From CAYRJD01 sp964424585 (GTDB taxonomy: Bacteria; Actinomycetota; Acidimicrobiia; Acidimicrobiales; Poriferisodalaceae): 24,508 bases of DNA. Below, piece by piece: positions 1-7,195 of the stretch (position 1 is the first letter of the stretch; each line of letters begins with the position of its first letter). Both the position numbers and the translations under genes were made by a program. The stretch spans positions 1 to 24,508 of the forward strand of contig CAYRJD010000034.1 in NCBI GenBank assembly GCA_964424585.1. Direction: 5' to 3'. The notes under the pieces were generated by a model. The model was not told the DNA's origin, did no database searches, and saw only the letters and a list, made by a program, of their open reading frames with translations.

Positions 1-709
1 CGCGCGCCAGCCAACACGATGCAGCTCGTGTCCAACACGCCAGCCAACGTCACCGCGGAGTAGAGATCGCTCTGCGCCGCCGCGTCAGCCGCCACCACAA
101 TCGGCACCTGCCCAGCGCAATCAGCGTCACCGCCCGGCGGCAAACGCACCTCCGCGCCGTCAACCATCACCGCCGAGCCGCTCGGCTCGCCCGCGACCGG
201 CGCCGTCAACGCCGTCAACGCCACCACGTCGCCATCCAGATCGACCGCAAGCGCACCCGCCAGACGCGCCGTATGCCAACGATCAACCCCGCGCAACCGC
301 TTGAGGTTCCGCCCGGCGACCTTCGCCGACGGCACCGCCGCCTCACCCCCCACCACCCAACCCTCTACCGGCGAACCAGCAGCCGACAAACCAGCCAGCG
401 CAGCGTCGAGGCGCGCCAGTTGCGCCGCGTCCATCTCGCCGTCGCGCGGGCCCGCCAACACAATGCAGCTCGTGCTCAACACACCAGCCAACGTCGCCGA
501 CGAATACAAATCAGACTGCGCGGCCGCGTCAGACGCCACCACGATTGGCACCTCACCAGAGCAGTCGCTGGCCGGGCCGTCAGCGCCCGGCGGCAACACC
601 TGCGAACCAGCCACCGCCGCGAACGCGGCCGCGACTATTCCGGCGACCCCCCCCCGATACCCAAAACGCCAACCCGACGAACAAACCAGCGCCACACCCG
701 CGAACTCAC
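1..709 (-). CDS. Cell wall-binding repeat 2 (CW_binding_2-like) secreted protein, C-terminus beyond window, frame interrupted at a G tract
   Basis: The minus strand encodes a repeat protein that runs off the left edge. Seen: a segment reading VVGGEAAVP, then KRLRGVDRWHTARLAGALA, which matches the CW_binding_2 pattern (VVGG..aV, then R-x-x-G-x-D-R-x-x-TA). Two units read 'VPIVVA-DAAAQSDLYS-TLAGVL-TSCIVLAG'. Family knowledge: such repeats attach secreted proteins to the envelope. From GTG at 709 the frame gives MSSRVWRWFVRRVGVLGIGGG, a good signal-peptide start, but the run of nine G (647-655) then leads to a TAG. The continuation VAGIVAAAFAAVAGSQ lies in another frame, and 7 or 10 G would join them. 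Alternative: GTG at 695 in the mature frame, with no break, giving a weaker signal peptide. No strong ribosome binding site precedes either start. Could be phase-variable, slippage-expressed, a pseudogene or a sequencing error. Confidence 0.65.
7..150 (-). repeat. Copy 2 of an internal coding repeat of the CW_binding_2-like gene
   Basis: This stretch aligns to 451-603 at an offset of 444 bases over most of its length, with a 9-base (three-codon) length difference near the end. Both copies encode the LPPG-D...DC-G-VPIVVA-DAAAQSDLYS...TLAGVL-TSCIVLAG unit. The frame-preserving indel supports real coding on the minus strand. Confidence 0.7.
451..603 (-). repeat. Copy 1 of an internal coding repeat of the CW_binding_2-like gene
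   Basis: Partner of the repeat at 7-150. It follows directly after the predicted signal peptide and begins the first repeat module. Differences between the copies are mostly single substitutions. Confidence 0.7.
647..655 (-). repeat. Homopolymer of nine G (minus strand) in the signal-peptide coding region
   Basis: Nine consecutive C on the plus strand, followed by GATAC. On the minus strand it falls exactly where the reading frame of a convincing signal peptide must change to reach the mature protein. Tract lengths of 7 or 10 would give one continuous frame; 9 does not. Confidence 0.8.
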
Positions 710-965
710 ACCGCCAGTCTAGGAACCCCCCCCCGATAGACAACCTCGCGTCGCTTCACACCCCCCGATTCACAACCTTCCCTCGCGTCCTCCCCGTCCC
801 CACTTTTCTCCCCTGCCGCTCATGTGCCTCACGCGCACCTCGCGCGCTGCTGACCAGCTGCGCGTCGCCCTGCGCCGACGACTTCTTCGGCAGACGTCCC
901 ACCCTGCGGCTAGGGTGACGAGCGTTCCGGACAACAGAACCGACCACAAGAAGGGGGAAGGAACG
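710..965. promoter_or_regulatory. Divergent intergenic region between the surface protein and the catabolic gene string
   Basis: The genes on the two sides are transcribed outward, so both promoters should lie here. The plus strand is C-rich in 720-830. For the rightward genes, TAGGGT at 911-916 fits the TAnnnT form of an actinobacterial -10 box, but no good -35 is visible. A strong ribosome binding site (AAGGGGGAAGGA) precedes the ATG at 966. Confidence 0.35.
726..734 (-). repeat. Second nine-G homopolymer upstream of the surface-protein start
   Basis: Nine C on the plus strand followed by GATAG, 17 bases upstream of the GTG at 709. A shorter relative, six C then GATT, lies at 761-769. The tract also sits inside a possible 17-codon leader frame (GTG at 759 to a TGA overlapping the GTG at 709). 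Whether it affects transcription or translation is unknown. Confidence 0.6.
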
Positions 966-2054
966 ATGCAACTAGGCACATTCGCGATGCCGAGTCACCC
1001 GCCAGAGCGTGACTTGCGCGAGGGCTGGGAGTGGGACTTACAGACCATCAAATGGGCTGACGAGTTCGGCTTCGGTGAAGCGTGGATCGGCGAGCACCAC
1101 TCGGCGCAGTGGGAGCCGCACCCGGCGCCAGACCTGCTGGTTGTCGAGGCGCTGCGCGCGACGAACAACATCCGCATCGGTCCCGGCGGCTTCTTGATGC
1201 CGTACTACCACCCAGCAGAGCTGGCGAACCGCATCTCGCTGCTCGATCACATCAGCGGCGGGCGGCTCAACTTCGGGGTCGCCGCGAGCGGGCTGCCGTC
1301 CGACTGGGAGATGTTCGGCGTCGACGGCATGGCCGGTGAGAACCGCGAGATGACCCAAGAGTCGATCGAGTTCATCTTGAACATGTGGACGCAGCCACCT
1401 GGCTGGCAGCACGACGGGCAGCACTGGAAGGGTGGCGTGCCGAACGGCATTCCCGACGTGATGCTGACGCATCACCTAAAGCCGCTGCAGCAGCCGCATC
1501 CTCCCATCGGCGTGGCGGGGCTCAACTCGCCGTCGCCGACGCTGGAGATGGCCGGCGAGAAGGGCTGGATGCCGCTCAGCTTGAACCTAAACCCGGGCTA
1601 CGTCGCCGGCCACTGGCAGTCGTACGAGGCGGGCGCTCGGCGGGCTGGCCGAGAGGTCAGCCGCAAGGACTGGCGCATGGTGCGCGAGGTGTTCGTGGCT
1701 CCCACCGACGAAGAGGCGTGGGAGCTGACGGTCAACGGCCCGATGGGCCGAATGATGAGCGAGTACTTCTTGCCGCTGCTCGACGCGTTCGGCTTCCACG
1801 ACTTCCTGCGCGACGAGAACGACCCGTCCGACGCGGTGGTCGACGTCGAGTACTGCGCGAACAAGAACTGGTTCATCGGTTCGCCGGCGACGGTGGCGGA
1901 GAAGATCGAGAAGGTCTACGCAGACGTCGGCGGCTTCGGCCACCTGCTGCTGTTCTGCTTCGACTACATCGACCACGCCGATGAGTGGCGTCGTTCGATG
2001 GAACTACTGGCAGGCGACGTGATGGATCGCGTCAGCCACCTCACCGGGGAGTAA
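966..2054 (+). CDS. LLM-class flavin-dependent oxidoreductase, LimB-like
   Basis: Predicted 362-residue luciferase-like (bacterial luciferase / F420-or-FMN TIM-barrel) monooxygenase, cytoplasmic. Seen: an N-terminal strand and helix leading to EAWIGEHHSAQWE (about residues 38-50), then IRIGPGGFLMPYYHP and LDHISGGRLNFGVAASGLPSD, all typical of the family. The EHHS-x-x-WE stretch and the YYHP segment recall limonene 1,2-monooxygenase LimB, as I remember that sequence; substrate assignment is inference. The ATG at 966 was chosen over an upstream in-frame start at 822 because it has a strong ribosome binding site and begins the conserved MQLGTF strand. Four bases separate it from the next gene, so it likely leads the operon. 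It could equally act on other alkenes, ketones or aldehydes. Confidence 0.85.
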   Translation: MQLGTFAMPSHPPERDLREGWEWDLQTIKWADEFGFGEAWIGEHHSAQWEPHPAPDLLVVEALRATNNIRIGPGGFLMPYYHPAELANRISLLDHISGGRLNFGVAASGLPSDWEMFGVDGMAGENREMTQESIEFILNMWTQPPGWQHDGQHWKGGVPNGIPDVMLTHHLKPLQQPHPPIGVAGLNSPSPTLEMAGEKGWMPLSLNLNPGYVAGHWQSYEAGARRAGREVSRKDWRMVREVFVAPTDEEAWELTVNGPMGRMMSEYFLPLLDAFGFHDFLRDENDPSDAVVDVEYCANKNWFIGSPATVAEKIEKVYADVGGFGHLLLFCFDYIDHADEWRRSMELLAGDVMDRVSHLTGE

Positions 2055-2058
2055 CCCA

Positions 2059-3288
2059 ATGGCACACCAATTCACCGACCAAGGGCTCGCGCTGCAGGCG
2101 GAGGTGACGTCGTTCATGGACGACTTCATCTACCCGAACGAGCAGGAGTACTACGAGGAGTACCACGCGCTCGACGACGTTCACGCGACGCCGCCGATCA
2201 TGGAGAAGCTCAAGGCAGCGGCTCGCGAGCGTGGCTTGTGGAACCTGTTCATCCCGCACCTCGACCCCGAGGCGCCCGGCACCAAGCTGTCAAACTTGGA
2301 CTACGCGCCAATCTCAGAGCAGCTCGGCAAGGTGCCGTTCGCGTCGGAGGCGCTTAACTGCGCCGCGCCCGACACCGGCAACATGGAGATACTCAACCTC
2401 TACGGGTCAGAGCGGGTGAAGGAGAAGTACCTGGCGCCGCTGCTGGAGGGCGAGATCCGCTCGACGTTCTCGATGACCGAGCCGGAGGTGGCGAGTTCGG
2501 ACGCGTCGAACATCCGGCTGCGCATCGACCGCGACGGCGACGAGTACGTGCTGAACGGTCGCAAGTGGTTTTCGTCGAACGCGCTGCGCCCCGAGTGCGA
2601 GGTGCTGATCGTGATGGGCAAGAACGACCCAGACGGTCCGCGCCACCGGCAGCAGTCGATGATCGTCGTGCCGCGCAACGCCGAAGGAATCTCGGTGGGG
2701 CGTGACCCGCTCGTGTTCGGCTTCCACGACCGAGGCGGCCACCCCGAGCTGGTCTACGAAAACGTGCGCGTGCCGGTCGACCACATTTTGGGCGGCGAAG
2801 GCGAGGGCTTCGCGATCAGCCAAGCTCGGCTCGGGCCCGGTCGCATTCACCACTGCATGCGGTCGGTCGGCGTTGCCGAACGTGCGCTCGAGCTGATGGT
2901 GAAGCGGGCGCTCGCACGCGAGACGTTCGGCAAGCTGGTCGCACAGCACGGCCTGATACAAGACTGGATCGCCGAGGCGCGCATCGCCATCGACCAAGCT
3001 CGCGAGTACGTGCTGCACGTGGCGCACCTGATGGACACGGTCGGCAACAAGGCGGCCGCGCAGGAGATTTCCGGCATCAAGGTGGCGGTGCCGGTGATGG
3101 CGCTCGAGGTGATCGACCGCGCCATTCAGGTGCACGGGGCCGCGGGCGTCACGCAGTTCACGCCGCTCGCGGAGATGTACGCCCACATGCGGACGCTGCG
3201 CATCGCGGACGGGCCCGACGAGGTGCACAAGATGACCATCGCCCGACGAGAGATCAGGCGTCACAACCCCGACTTCCGGATGAGTTGA
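2059..3288 (+). CDS. Acyl-CoA dehydrogenase family protein
   Basis: 409 residues, a typical acyl-CoA dehydrogenase length. The family oxidises acyl-CoA thioesters at the alpha-beta bond with FAD, passing electrons to ETF. Seen: SMTEPEVASSDASN (about residues 140-153), the flavin-binding middle-domain signature; NGRKWFSSNA; RETFGK in the C-terminal helical domain; VHGAAGVTQ and DGPDEVHKM near the end. The MDTVGNKAA...IKV segment recalls the ACAD10/ACAD11-type branch, which often handles long or branched acyl chains; this is recall, not an alignment. The ATG at 2059 follows the preceding stop by four bases. The gene is followed by a decayed acyl-CoA ligase, which suggests the two once worked in sequence. 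Confidence 0.9.
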   Translation: MAHQFTDQGLALQAEVTSFMDDFIYPNEQEYYEEYHALDDVHATPPIMEKLKAAARERGLWNLFIPHLDPEAPGTKLSNLDYAPISEQLGKVPFASEALNCAAPDTGNMEILNLYGSERVKEKYLAPLLEGEIRSTFSMTEPEVASSDASNIRLRIDRDGDEYVLNGRKWFSSNALRPECEVLIVMGKNDPDGPRHRQQSMIVVPRNAEGISVGRDPLVFGFHDRGGHPELVYENVRVPVDHILGGEGEGFAISQARLGPGRIHHCMRSVGVAERALELMVKRALARETFGKLVAQHGLIQDWIAEARIAIDQAREYVLHVAHLMDTVGNKAAAQEISGIKVAVPVMALEVIDRAIQVHGAAGVTQFTPLAEMYAHMRTLRIADGPDEVHKMTIARREIRRHNPDFRMS

Positions 3289-3340
3289 CAGCCCGGCCGT
3301 CTCCCAATCTCAGGGTCGCCTCGGGCATTGTCGGCACGGT

Positions 3341-3477
3341 GAGGCTCATCGGTCACGGTCGGCTCGGGCTGCTTCGAGCCTCCTGGGCCGAGTCGAGTTC
3401 TGTGAGTCGGGACGAGGGTGTCTCACGGGGGACGGCGTGGCTCGGCAGCCGAACGAGCCGATGTGACCGTAAGCCTC
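3341..3477 (+). repeat. 137-bp palindromic element, copy A (MITE- or REP-like)
   Basis: The segment begins GAGGCTCATCGGTCACGG and ends with CGATGTGACCGTAAGCCTC, imperfect terminal inverted repeats of about 31 bases. It recurs in reverse orientation, with the same length, at 3971-4107. The ends are nearly identical between copies and the centres are diverged. No transposase lies nearby and I could not define a target-site duplication. It may be a non-autonomous mobile element. Confidence 0.65.
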
Positions 3478-3626
3478 CCCGCAACACGCGCAAGCGCGAC
3501 TCGCGCCCAGCGCGCAGTCGGCCTCAAGCGATCTCGTCCACCCAACTGATCGCTGGCGGGAGCGCGCGGGTGATGGCTCCGGTTGATCCGGTGGTGGCGG
3601 CGGAAGCGGCCTATGTGAGTTGGCGC

Positions 3627-3668
3627 GAGCGCGCAGCCGCAGCGACCGAGCGCGCAGCCGCAGCGACC
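3627..3668 (+). repeat. Tandem duplication of a 21-bp unit
   Basis: Two exact copies of a 21-base unit starting GAGCGCGCAGCC, followed by nine bases of a third. In one frame each unit would encode RAAAATE. It lies within the decayed region between the two palindromic elements, so coding significance is doubtful. Confidence 0.7.
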
Positions 3669-3697
3669 GAGCGCGCCGAGCAGCGAACGCTGGCGCG

Positions 3698-3880
3698 CAA
3701 AAGGCTGTCGACGACTGGCGCGAGGCGAACCGTCCGTCGCTGCGCACGCCGCACTACCTGCTGTCTGCTGTCATCGGGCGCCCCCGGGCCGCACTGCGTT
3801 GGCTCGCGGATGCATGGCGCGCACGCGAAGATGATCGATGACGACGCCGAGCTGCTGGTCGGAACCCCGGACGGTACGGG
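3698..3880 (+). pseudogene. Scrambled fragment of an AMP-forming acyl-CoA ligase
   Basis: One frame reads AVDDWREANRPSLRTPHYLL. Another then reads LLSSGAPGP joined directly to PHCVG-x-x-MHGAHAKMIDDDAELL. The same words occur in order at 4140-4380 (YLLSSGAPGP, PHCVGWPMPGAHVKVIDPD), with about 45 residues between them. This fragment is therefore a duplicated, internally deleted and frameshifted piece of the neighbouring ligase relic. It is not expected to encode a working protein. Confidence 0.6.
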
Positions 3881-3970
3881 TTGCGGGCCACTGCGCCCGT
3901 CGACACGGGCGCCAACACAGGCATCGGCGCAGGAGTCAACGCGGGTGGCGACGCGGGCGCGGCCTTCGGT

Positions 3971-4107
3971 GAGGCTTACGGTCACATCGGCTCGTTCGGC
4001 TGCCGAGCCACGCCGTCCCCCGCAAGGCGGCCCAGACCTAGAACCCGGAACCCGACTCGGACCAAGAGGCTCGAAGCAGCCCGAGCCGACCGTGACCGTT
4101 GAGCCTC
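3971..4107 (-). repeat. 137-bp palindromic element, copy B, inverted relative to copy A
   Basis: Reverse complement of this stretch begins GAGGCTCAACGGTCACGG and ends ATGTGACCGTAAGCCTC, matching copy A at both ends and over the CTTCGAGCCT and GGGGGACGGCGTGGCTCGG blocks. With copy A it encloses about 490 bases of ligase-derived DNA, an arrangement able to form a large cruciform or invert by recombination. Confidence 0.65.
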
Positions 4108-4116
4108 GCCGCCAAG

Positions 4117-4685
4117 TTCCTGAGCAGACGCCGCTGGCGTCGCCGCGCTACCTGCTGTCGTCTGGCGCACCCGGGCCAATGTCGATGATGGAAGCCGCGA
4201 TGGAGACCTTCGCCGCCGCGCAGGTCTACGACGGCTACGGCTGGACCGAGGGCGGCTGGGTGACGCTTGAGCAGAAAGTCGCCGGCGCGCTGGTGCCCCA
4301 CTGCGTCGGTTGGCCGATGCCAGGCGCGCACGTGAAGGTGATCGACCCAGACACCGGCGCCGAGCTGCCCGCAGACACGCCGGGCGAGGTCGTGGCGCGC
4401 TCGGTGGTGCCGTTCGAGGGCTATCTGAACCGGCCCGACGCCACCGAAGCCGCGTTCGCCGTAGACGGCTACTGCCGCTCGGGCGACGTCGGCGTGCTGG
4501 CCCTTGACGGCCGCCTCGCCATCGTCGACCGCGTGAAAGAGATGATCACGAAACTCATCGCCTTTAGCCGCGAGCGTTTGGCACACTACAAATGCCCGAC
4601 CGAGGTGCTCGCCGTCGATGCGCTGCCGCGCAACGCGATGGGCAAGGTCACCAAGACCGACCTCGCCGGGCGTTTCACCCAGTAG
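4117..4685 (+). pseudogene. C-terminal remnant of an AMP-forming acyl-CoA synthetase
   Basis: The family activates carboxylic acids to acyl-CoA through an acyl-adenylate. Seen: YLLSSGAPGP, then YDGYGWTEGG (motif A5), GYCRSGDVGVLALDGRLAIVDR-KEMI (A7/A8), and PRNAMGKVTKTDL with its catalytic Lys (A10). About 300 N-terminal residues, including the phosphate-binding loop, are absent. After KEMI the text jumps straight to LIAFSRERLAHYKCP, skipping the usual ISGGEN-P-EVE segment and roughly 50 residues. Both losses argue for an inactive relic. Its position between the acyl-CoA dehydrogenase and carboxylase genes suggests an ancestral ligase that fed the pathway. Readthrough translation of the fragment remains possible, since its last frame is open to a TAG just before the next gene. 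Confidence 0.75.
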
Positions 4686-4700
4686 TAAGGAGACGCGCCG

Positions 4701-5438
4701 GTGGAGGCTGCGGAGTTCAAGAAGCTCACCGAACAGATAGACGAGTTCACCGACGAGCGTTTCGACGAGGCCAACAGGCTGCGACGCGACATCGAAGACC
4801 TCGAGCTAGCAGTTCACGTCGAGCGGGTGCTCGACCGCATCGAGACGCTGCGGATGCGCGAGAACGTCGACGACCTGCCGGCGCTCGCCGACTACGACGC
4901 GCTCGCGCTGGTCGGCGGCTACTTCCTCGGGCACACAAACAATCCGCCCAGCGTCTTGTTCGGCAAGGATGCGCCCGAAGACGAACTCGCGCGCACCTAC
5001 ACCGACCTAGCCAAAGACCTCACCGCGTTGCGCGACGCAGGCGAGCACGAGGCGGCCAAAGAGCTGACGACCTCGATCACGGCGGTGATGACGAGCGAGA
5101 TGATTTGGACCTCCGCGGTGTGGTGGGCGCTCGCCGGAAACCCAAAGATGGTGAAGAGCACGTTCAACCTGTTCGCTAGCCCGAAGGCGTTTCGCAAGAA
5201 CGTCAAGAAGCACGTGCTCAAGGTGTGCCGCTACTTCGGCGACAACACGGCTGTCGGCATCGGCGGCGAGCAGAACCCCGCCATCGGCGCGATGCAGCGC
5301 GTCGTCGACCTCTACGCGGCGCGCAACGAGCTGGCGGACGCGTTCGGTGTTCCGTACCCCAAGCCGCCGCAACGTCCGAGCCGCATGCTCAAAGAGATCC
5401 CGGATGAGACCCAAGCAGAAAACGGAGAAACCCCATGA
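4701..5438 (+). CDS. Conserved-looking hypothetical protein, unrecognised
   Basis: 245 residues from GTG at 4701, with AAGGAG eight bases upstream. I do not recognise the family. The N-terminal 60 residues are charged and probably helical (KKLTEQIDEFTDERFDEANRL), which could form a coiled coil. The middle holds ALVGGYFLGHTNNPPSVLFG. A Trp-rich helix, MIWTSAVWWALAGNP, follows near residue 135, and a basic stretch SPKAFRKNVKKHVLKVC near 160. No signal peptide or clear transmembrane span is visible. Its last four bases overlap the next start (ATGA), so the two are probably translated together. Location between fatty-acyl enzymes suggests a role in the same pathway, which is inference only. Confidence 0.75.
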   Translation: MEAAEFKKLTEQIDEFTDERFDEANRLRRDIEDLELAVHVERVLDRIETLRMRENVDDLPALADYDALALVGGYFLGHTNNPPSVLFGKDAPEDELARTYTDLAKDLTALRDAGEHEAAKELTTSITAVMTSEMIWTSAVWWALAGNPKMVKSTFNLFASPKAFRKNVKKHVLKVCRYFGDNTAVGIGGEQNPAIGAMQRVVDLYAARNELADAFGVPYPKPPQRPSRMLKEIPDETQAENGETP

Positions 5439-5998
5439 CAGAACCTTCGATCCCACGAGACACCCGCGCCGAAATGGTGGCCGCGCCGATGCTTCCGCTG
5501 GCCGTGTGCTCGGCGCGGCTCTACAAGCGATCCAAGTCGCTAGAAAAGTCGGGCGGCGACGAAAACATTGGCCTGTCGCGCGCCTACGGCTGGGTGGCCG
5601 CGCGGGGCTGGTACTTGGCTGGTGCCATCAAGCAGACTCCCCCGAAGCACCTGCTCGACTACGAGGTGGTCATCGATGACGTGCTTGACATGCGCACCTC
5701 ACAGAGCGTTGAAGCTGCGACCCAAGCGGCCGAAGCGGTGGCGGCGATCGCGATGGCTGAGCTGAACTGGCTCGGCGTGGCTGCCGGCGCGGAGGGAGAC
5801 AAGCGCAAGGCCAAGCAGCTCATGAAGAAGATTCCCAAGGCGATGCTGGGGCGTCGCGCCCGAAAGGCGATGTTGGTGATGGTCGAACTCACCAAGACCG
5901 AACCCAACACGAAAGACGTCTACCGGCGCATGTCGGGCGACCTGTTCATGGCGACCAAGCCGCTGTTTCGGGCCTTCTTCGCGATGCAAAAGATGTGA
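5435..5998 (+). CDS. Hypothetical protein, unrecognised, coupled to the preceding gene
   Basis: 187 residues, ATG at 5435 overlapping the previous stop (ATGA), with GGAGAAA just upstream. I do not recognise the family. The product looks mostly helical: YGWVAARGWYLAGAI (about residues 50-65) and AATQAAEAVAAIAMAELNWLGVAAGAEG are amphipathic or moderately hydrophobic, and KRKAKQLMKKIPKAMLGRRARKAM is strongly basic. It ends with a hydrophobic-aromatic LFRAFFAMQKM. A peripheral membrane or partner protein is possible. Its end overlaps the next gene's GTG by four bases, so it sits inside one translational chain leading to the flavoprotein and the carboxylase. Confidence 0.75.
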   Translation: MTEPSIPRDTRAEMVAAPMLPLAVCSARLYKRSKSLEKSGGDENIGLSRAYGWVAARGWYLAGAIKQTPPKHLLDYEVVIDDVLDMRTSQSVEAATQAAEAVAAIAMAELNWLGVAAGAEGDKRKAKQLMKKIPKAMLGRRARKAMLVMVELTKTEPNTKDVYRRMSGDLFMATKPLFRAFFAMQKM

Positions 5999-7194
5999 GC
6001 GCCGCCACGCTCGACGCGCTCGACGACGAGTTGCTGGCGCTCGTCCGCTCTCGGGCGGCCGCGTCGGACGAACGACGAGAGCCCGACCGCGACGTGGTCG
6101 TCGCGCTCGGGCAGCGAGGGCTGATGCGTCTGGTTGTGCCTACGTCGATGGGCGGCGGCGGGCAGGGCCCGGCCGAACTCATCGAGCTGACTCGGCGGGT
6201 GGCGTTCGAGCATCCGTCGGCCGGGTGGGTAGCGATGACCTGCAACGAAGAAGCCACGCTCGCCGCTAGCTACCTCTCGCCTGCCTCGCTCGCCCGGTTC
6301 TACGCGAGCGAACCTGCCGCAGTCATCGCCGGTTCGGGCGTCGCACGCGGCACCGCCACGCTCACCGACGACGGATGCGTGGTGAGCGGACGCTGGACGT
6401 ACGCGACTGGTTGCACCGCCGCCGACTACTGGATGGTCGTGGCGCTCGTCGACGAGCCGAGCCCTCGCAGGATGTGCGCCGTGCTGGTGCCCGCCGACCG
6501 CGCCCTCGTCGACGACACGTGGCACACGTTGGGCATGCGCGGCACCGGCTCGGCAGACGTCGTGCTCGAAGGCGTGCACGTGCCGGCCGACATGATCGGC
6601 ATCGACGACAGCTTGAGCTTGCGCACCGGCGAGAACGCGCAGCCGCCGGTGCCCGACGCCCACCCGTTCTTCGGCTTGCCCTCCGGGCTGCGATTTCCGT
6701 TTCCGAAGGTGGGGGTCGCGGTGGGCACGGCGCAGCGAGCCATCTTTGAGTTCAAGCAGCTCGCCGACGAGAAGAAGCCGATCTTCGCGAAGACCACCCT
6801 CGCGGAGCGGCCCGACGCGGCCAACGCCGTCGCTCACGCCGAAGCGCTGGTGCGGTCGAGCTACACGTTCGTCGTCGACGAGCTAGCCGAGCTGTGCGCG
6901 ACGGCCGCGGCGGGCGAGCACATCAGCGACTCACAGCACGCGCGCGGCCGGCTGGCGTGCTCGTGGGCGTTGCGCAGCTGCATCGAAGCGGTGAGCCGGC
7001 TAGCGAGCGCGGCAGGAGCGACGGCAAACTTCACAGATCCGCCCGTCGCCGCGCCTTCGTCGTCAGCCGTATCGCTCGGCAGCTTGCTCGCCGACGTCGC
7101 TGCGGTCGCCGGACACTTCATGGTCGGGCCGCAGCACATCGACACCGCCGGCCGAGTGCTCCTCGGGCAGCCCGCAAACGACTTGAACTTCTGA
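5995..7194 (+). CDS. Acyl-CoA dehydrogenase-fold flavoprotein (dehydrogenase or group D monooxygenase)
   Basis: 399 residues from GTG at 5995, overlapping the preceding stop. The N-terminus (ALGQRGLMRLVVPTSMGGGG..., HPSAGWVAMTC) and the middle domain (VSGRWTYATGCTAADYWMV, DTWHTLGMRGTGSADVVLEGVHVP) follow the acyl-CoA dehydrogenase fold. The MRGTGS-DV--E-V-VP stretch and the C-terminal HFMVGPQHIDTAGRVLLGQ are the pattern I associate with HsaA/DszC-type flavin monooxygenases, which use reduced flavin and oxygen. The catalytic Glu of true dehydrogenases is not obvious here. I therefore favour a monooxygenase or divergent dehydrogenase. No flavin reductase partner is visible in the window. Confidence 0.75.
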   Translation: MSAATLDALDDELLALVRSRAAASDERREPDRDVVVALGQRGLMRLVVPTSMGGGGQGPAELIELTRRVAFEHPSAGWVAMTCNEEATLAASYLSPASLARFYASEPAAVIAGSGVARGTATLTDDGCVVSGRWTYATGCTAADYWMVVALVDEPSPRRMCAVLVPADRALVDDTWHTLGMRGTGSADVVLEGVHVPADMIGIDDSLSLRTGENAQPPVPDAHPFFGLPSGLRFPFPKVGVAVGTAQRAIFEFKQLADEKKPIFAKTTLAERPDAANAVAHAEALVRSSYTFVVDELAELCATAAAGEHISDSQHARGRLACSWALRSCIEAVSRLASAAGATANFTDPPVAAPSSSAVSLGSLLADVAAVAGHFMVGPQHIDTAGRVLLGQPANDLNF

Positions 7195-7195
7195 C

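Larger units (their letters stand above)
3289..4116. other. Decayed region with repeats and ligase relics, no intact gene
   Basis: A long open frame crosses this stretch, but its product is mostly Arg/Ala/Ser-rich and resembles no protein, and parts of ligase sequence appear in shifting frames. It contains two inverted copies of a 137-bp palindromic element (3341-3477, 3971-4107), a 21-bp tandem duplication, and a scrambled fragment of an AMP-binding enzyme around 3698-3880. It looks like degenerated or insertion-scarred DNA inside an otherwise tight operon. Confidence 0.7.

Noticed and set aside
273..918. Plus-strand open frames of 149 and 205 residues in the first kilobase
   Set aside because: They are Arg/Pro/Thr-rich shadows of the minus-strand CW_binding_2-like gene, which has family motifs and frame-preserving repeats.
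3285..4685. One continuous 466-residue plus-strand frame as a single intact ligase gene
   Set aside because: Only the last 180 or so residues resemble a ligase, with key segments missing; the rest crosses inverted elements and frameshifted relics and has no protein character.
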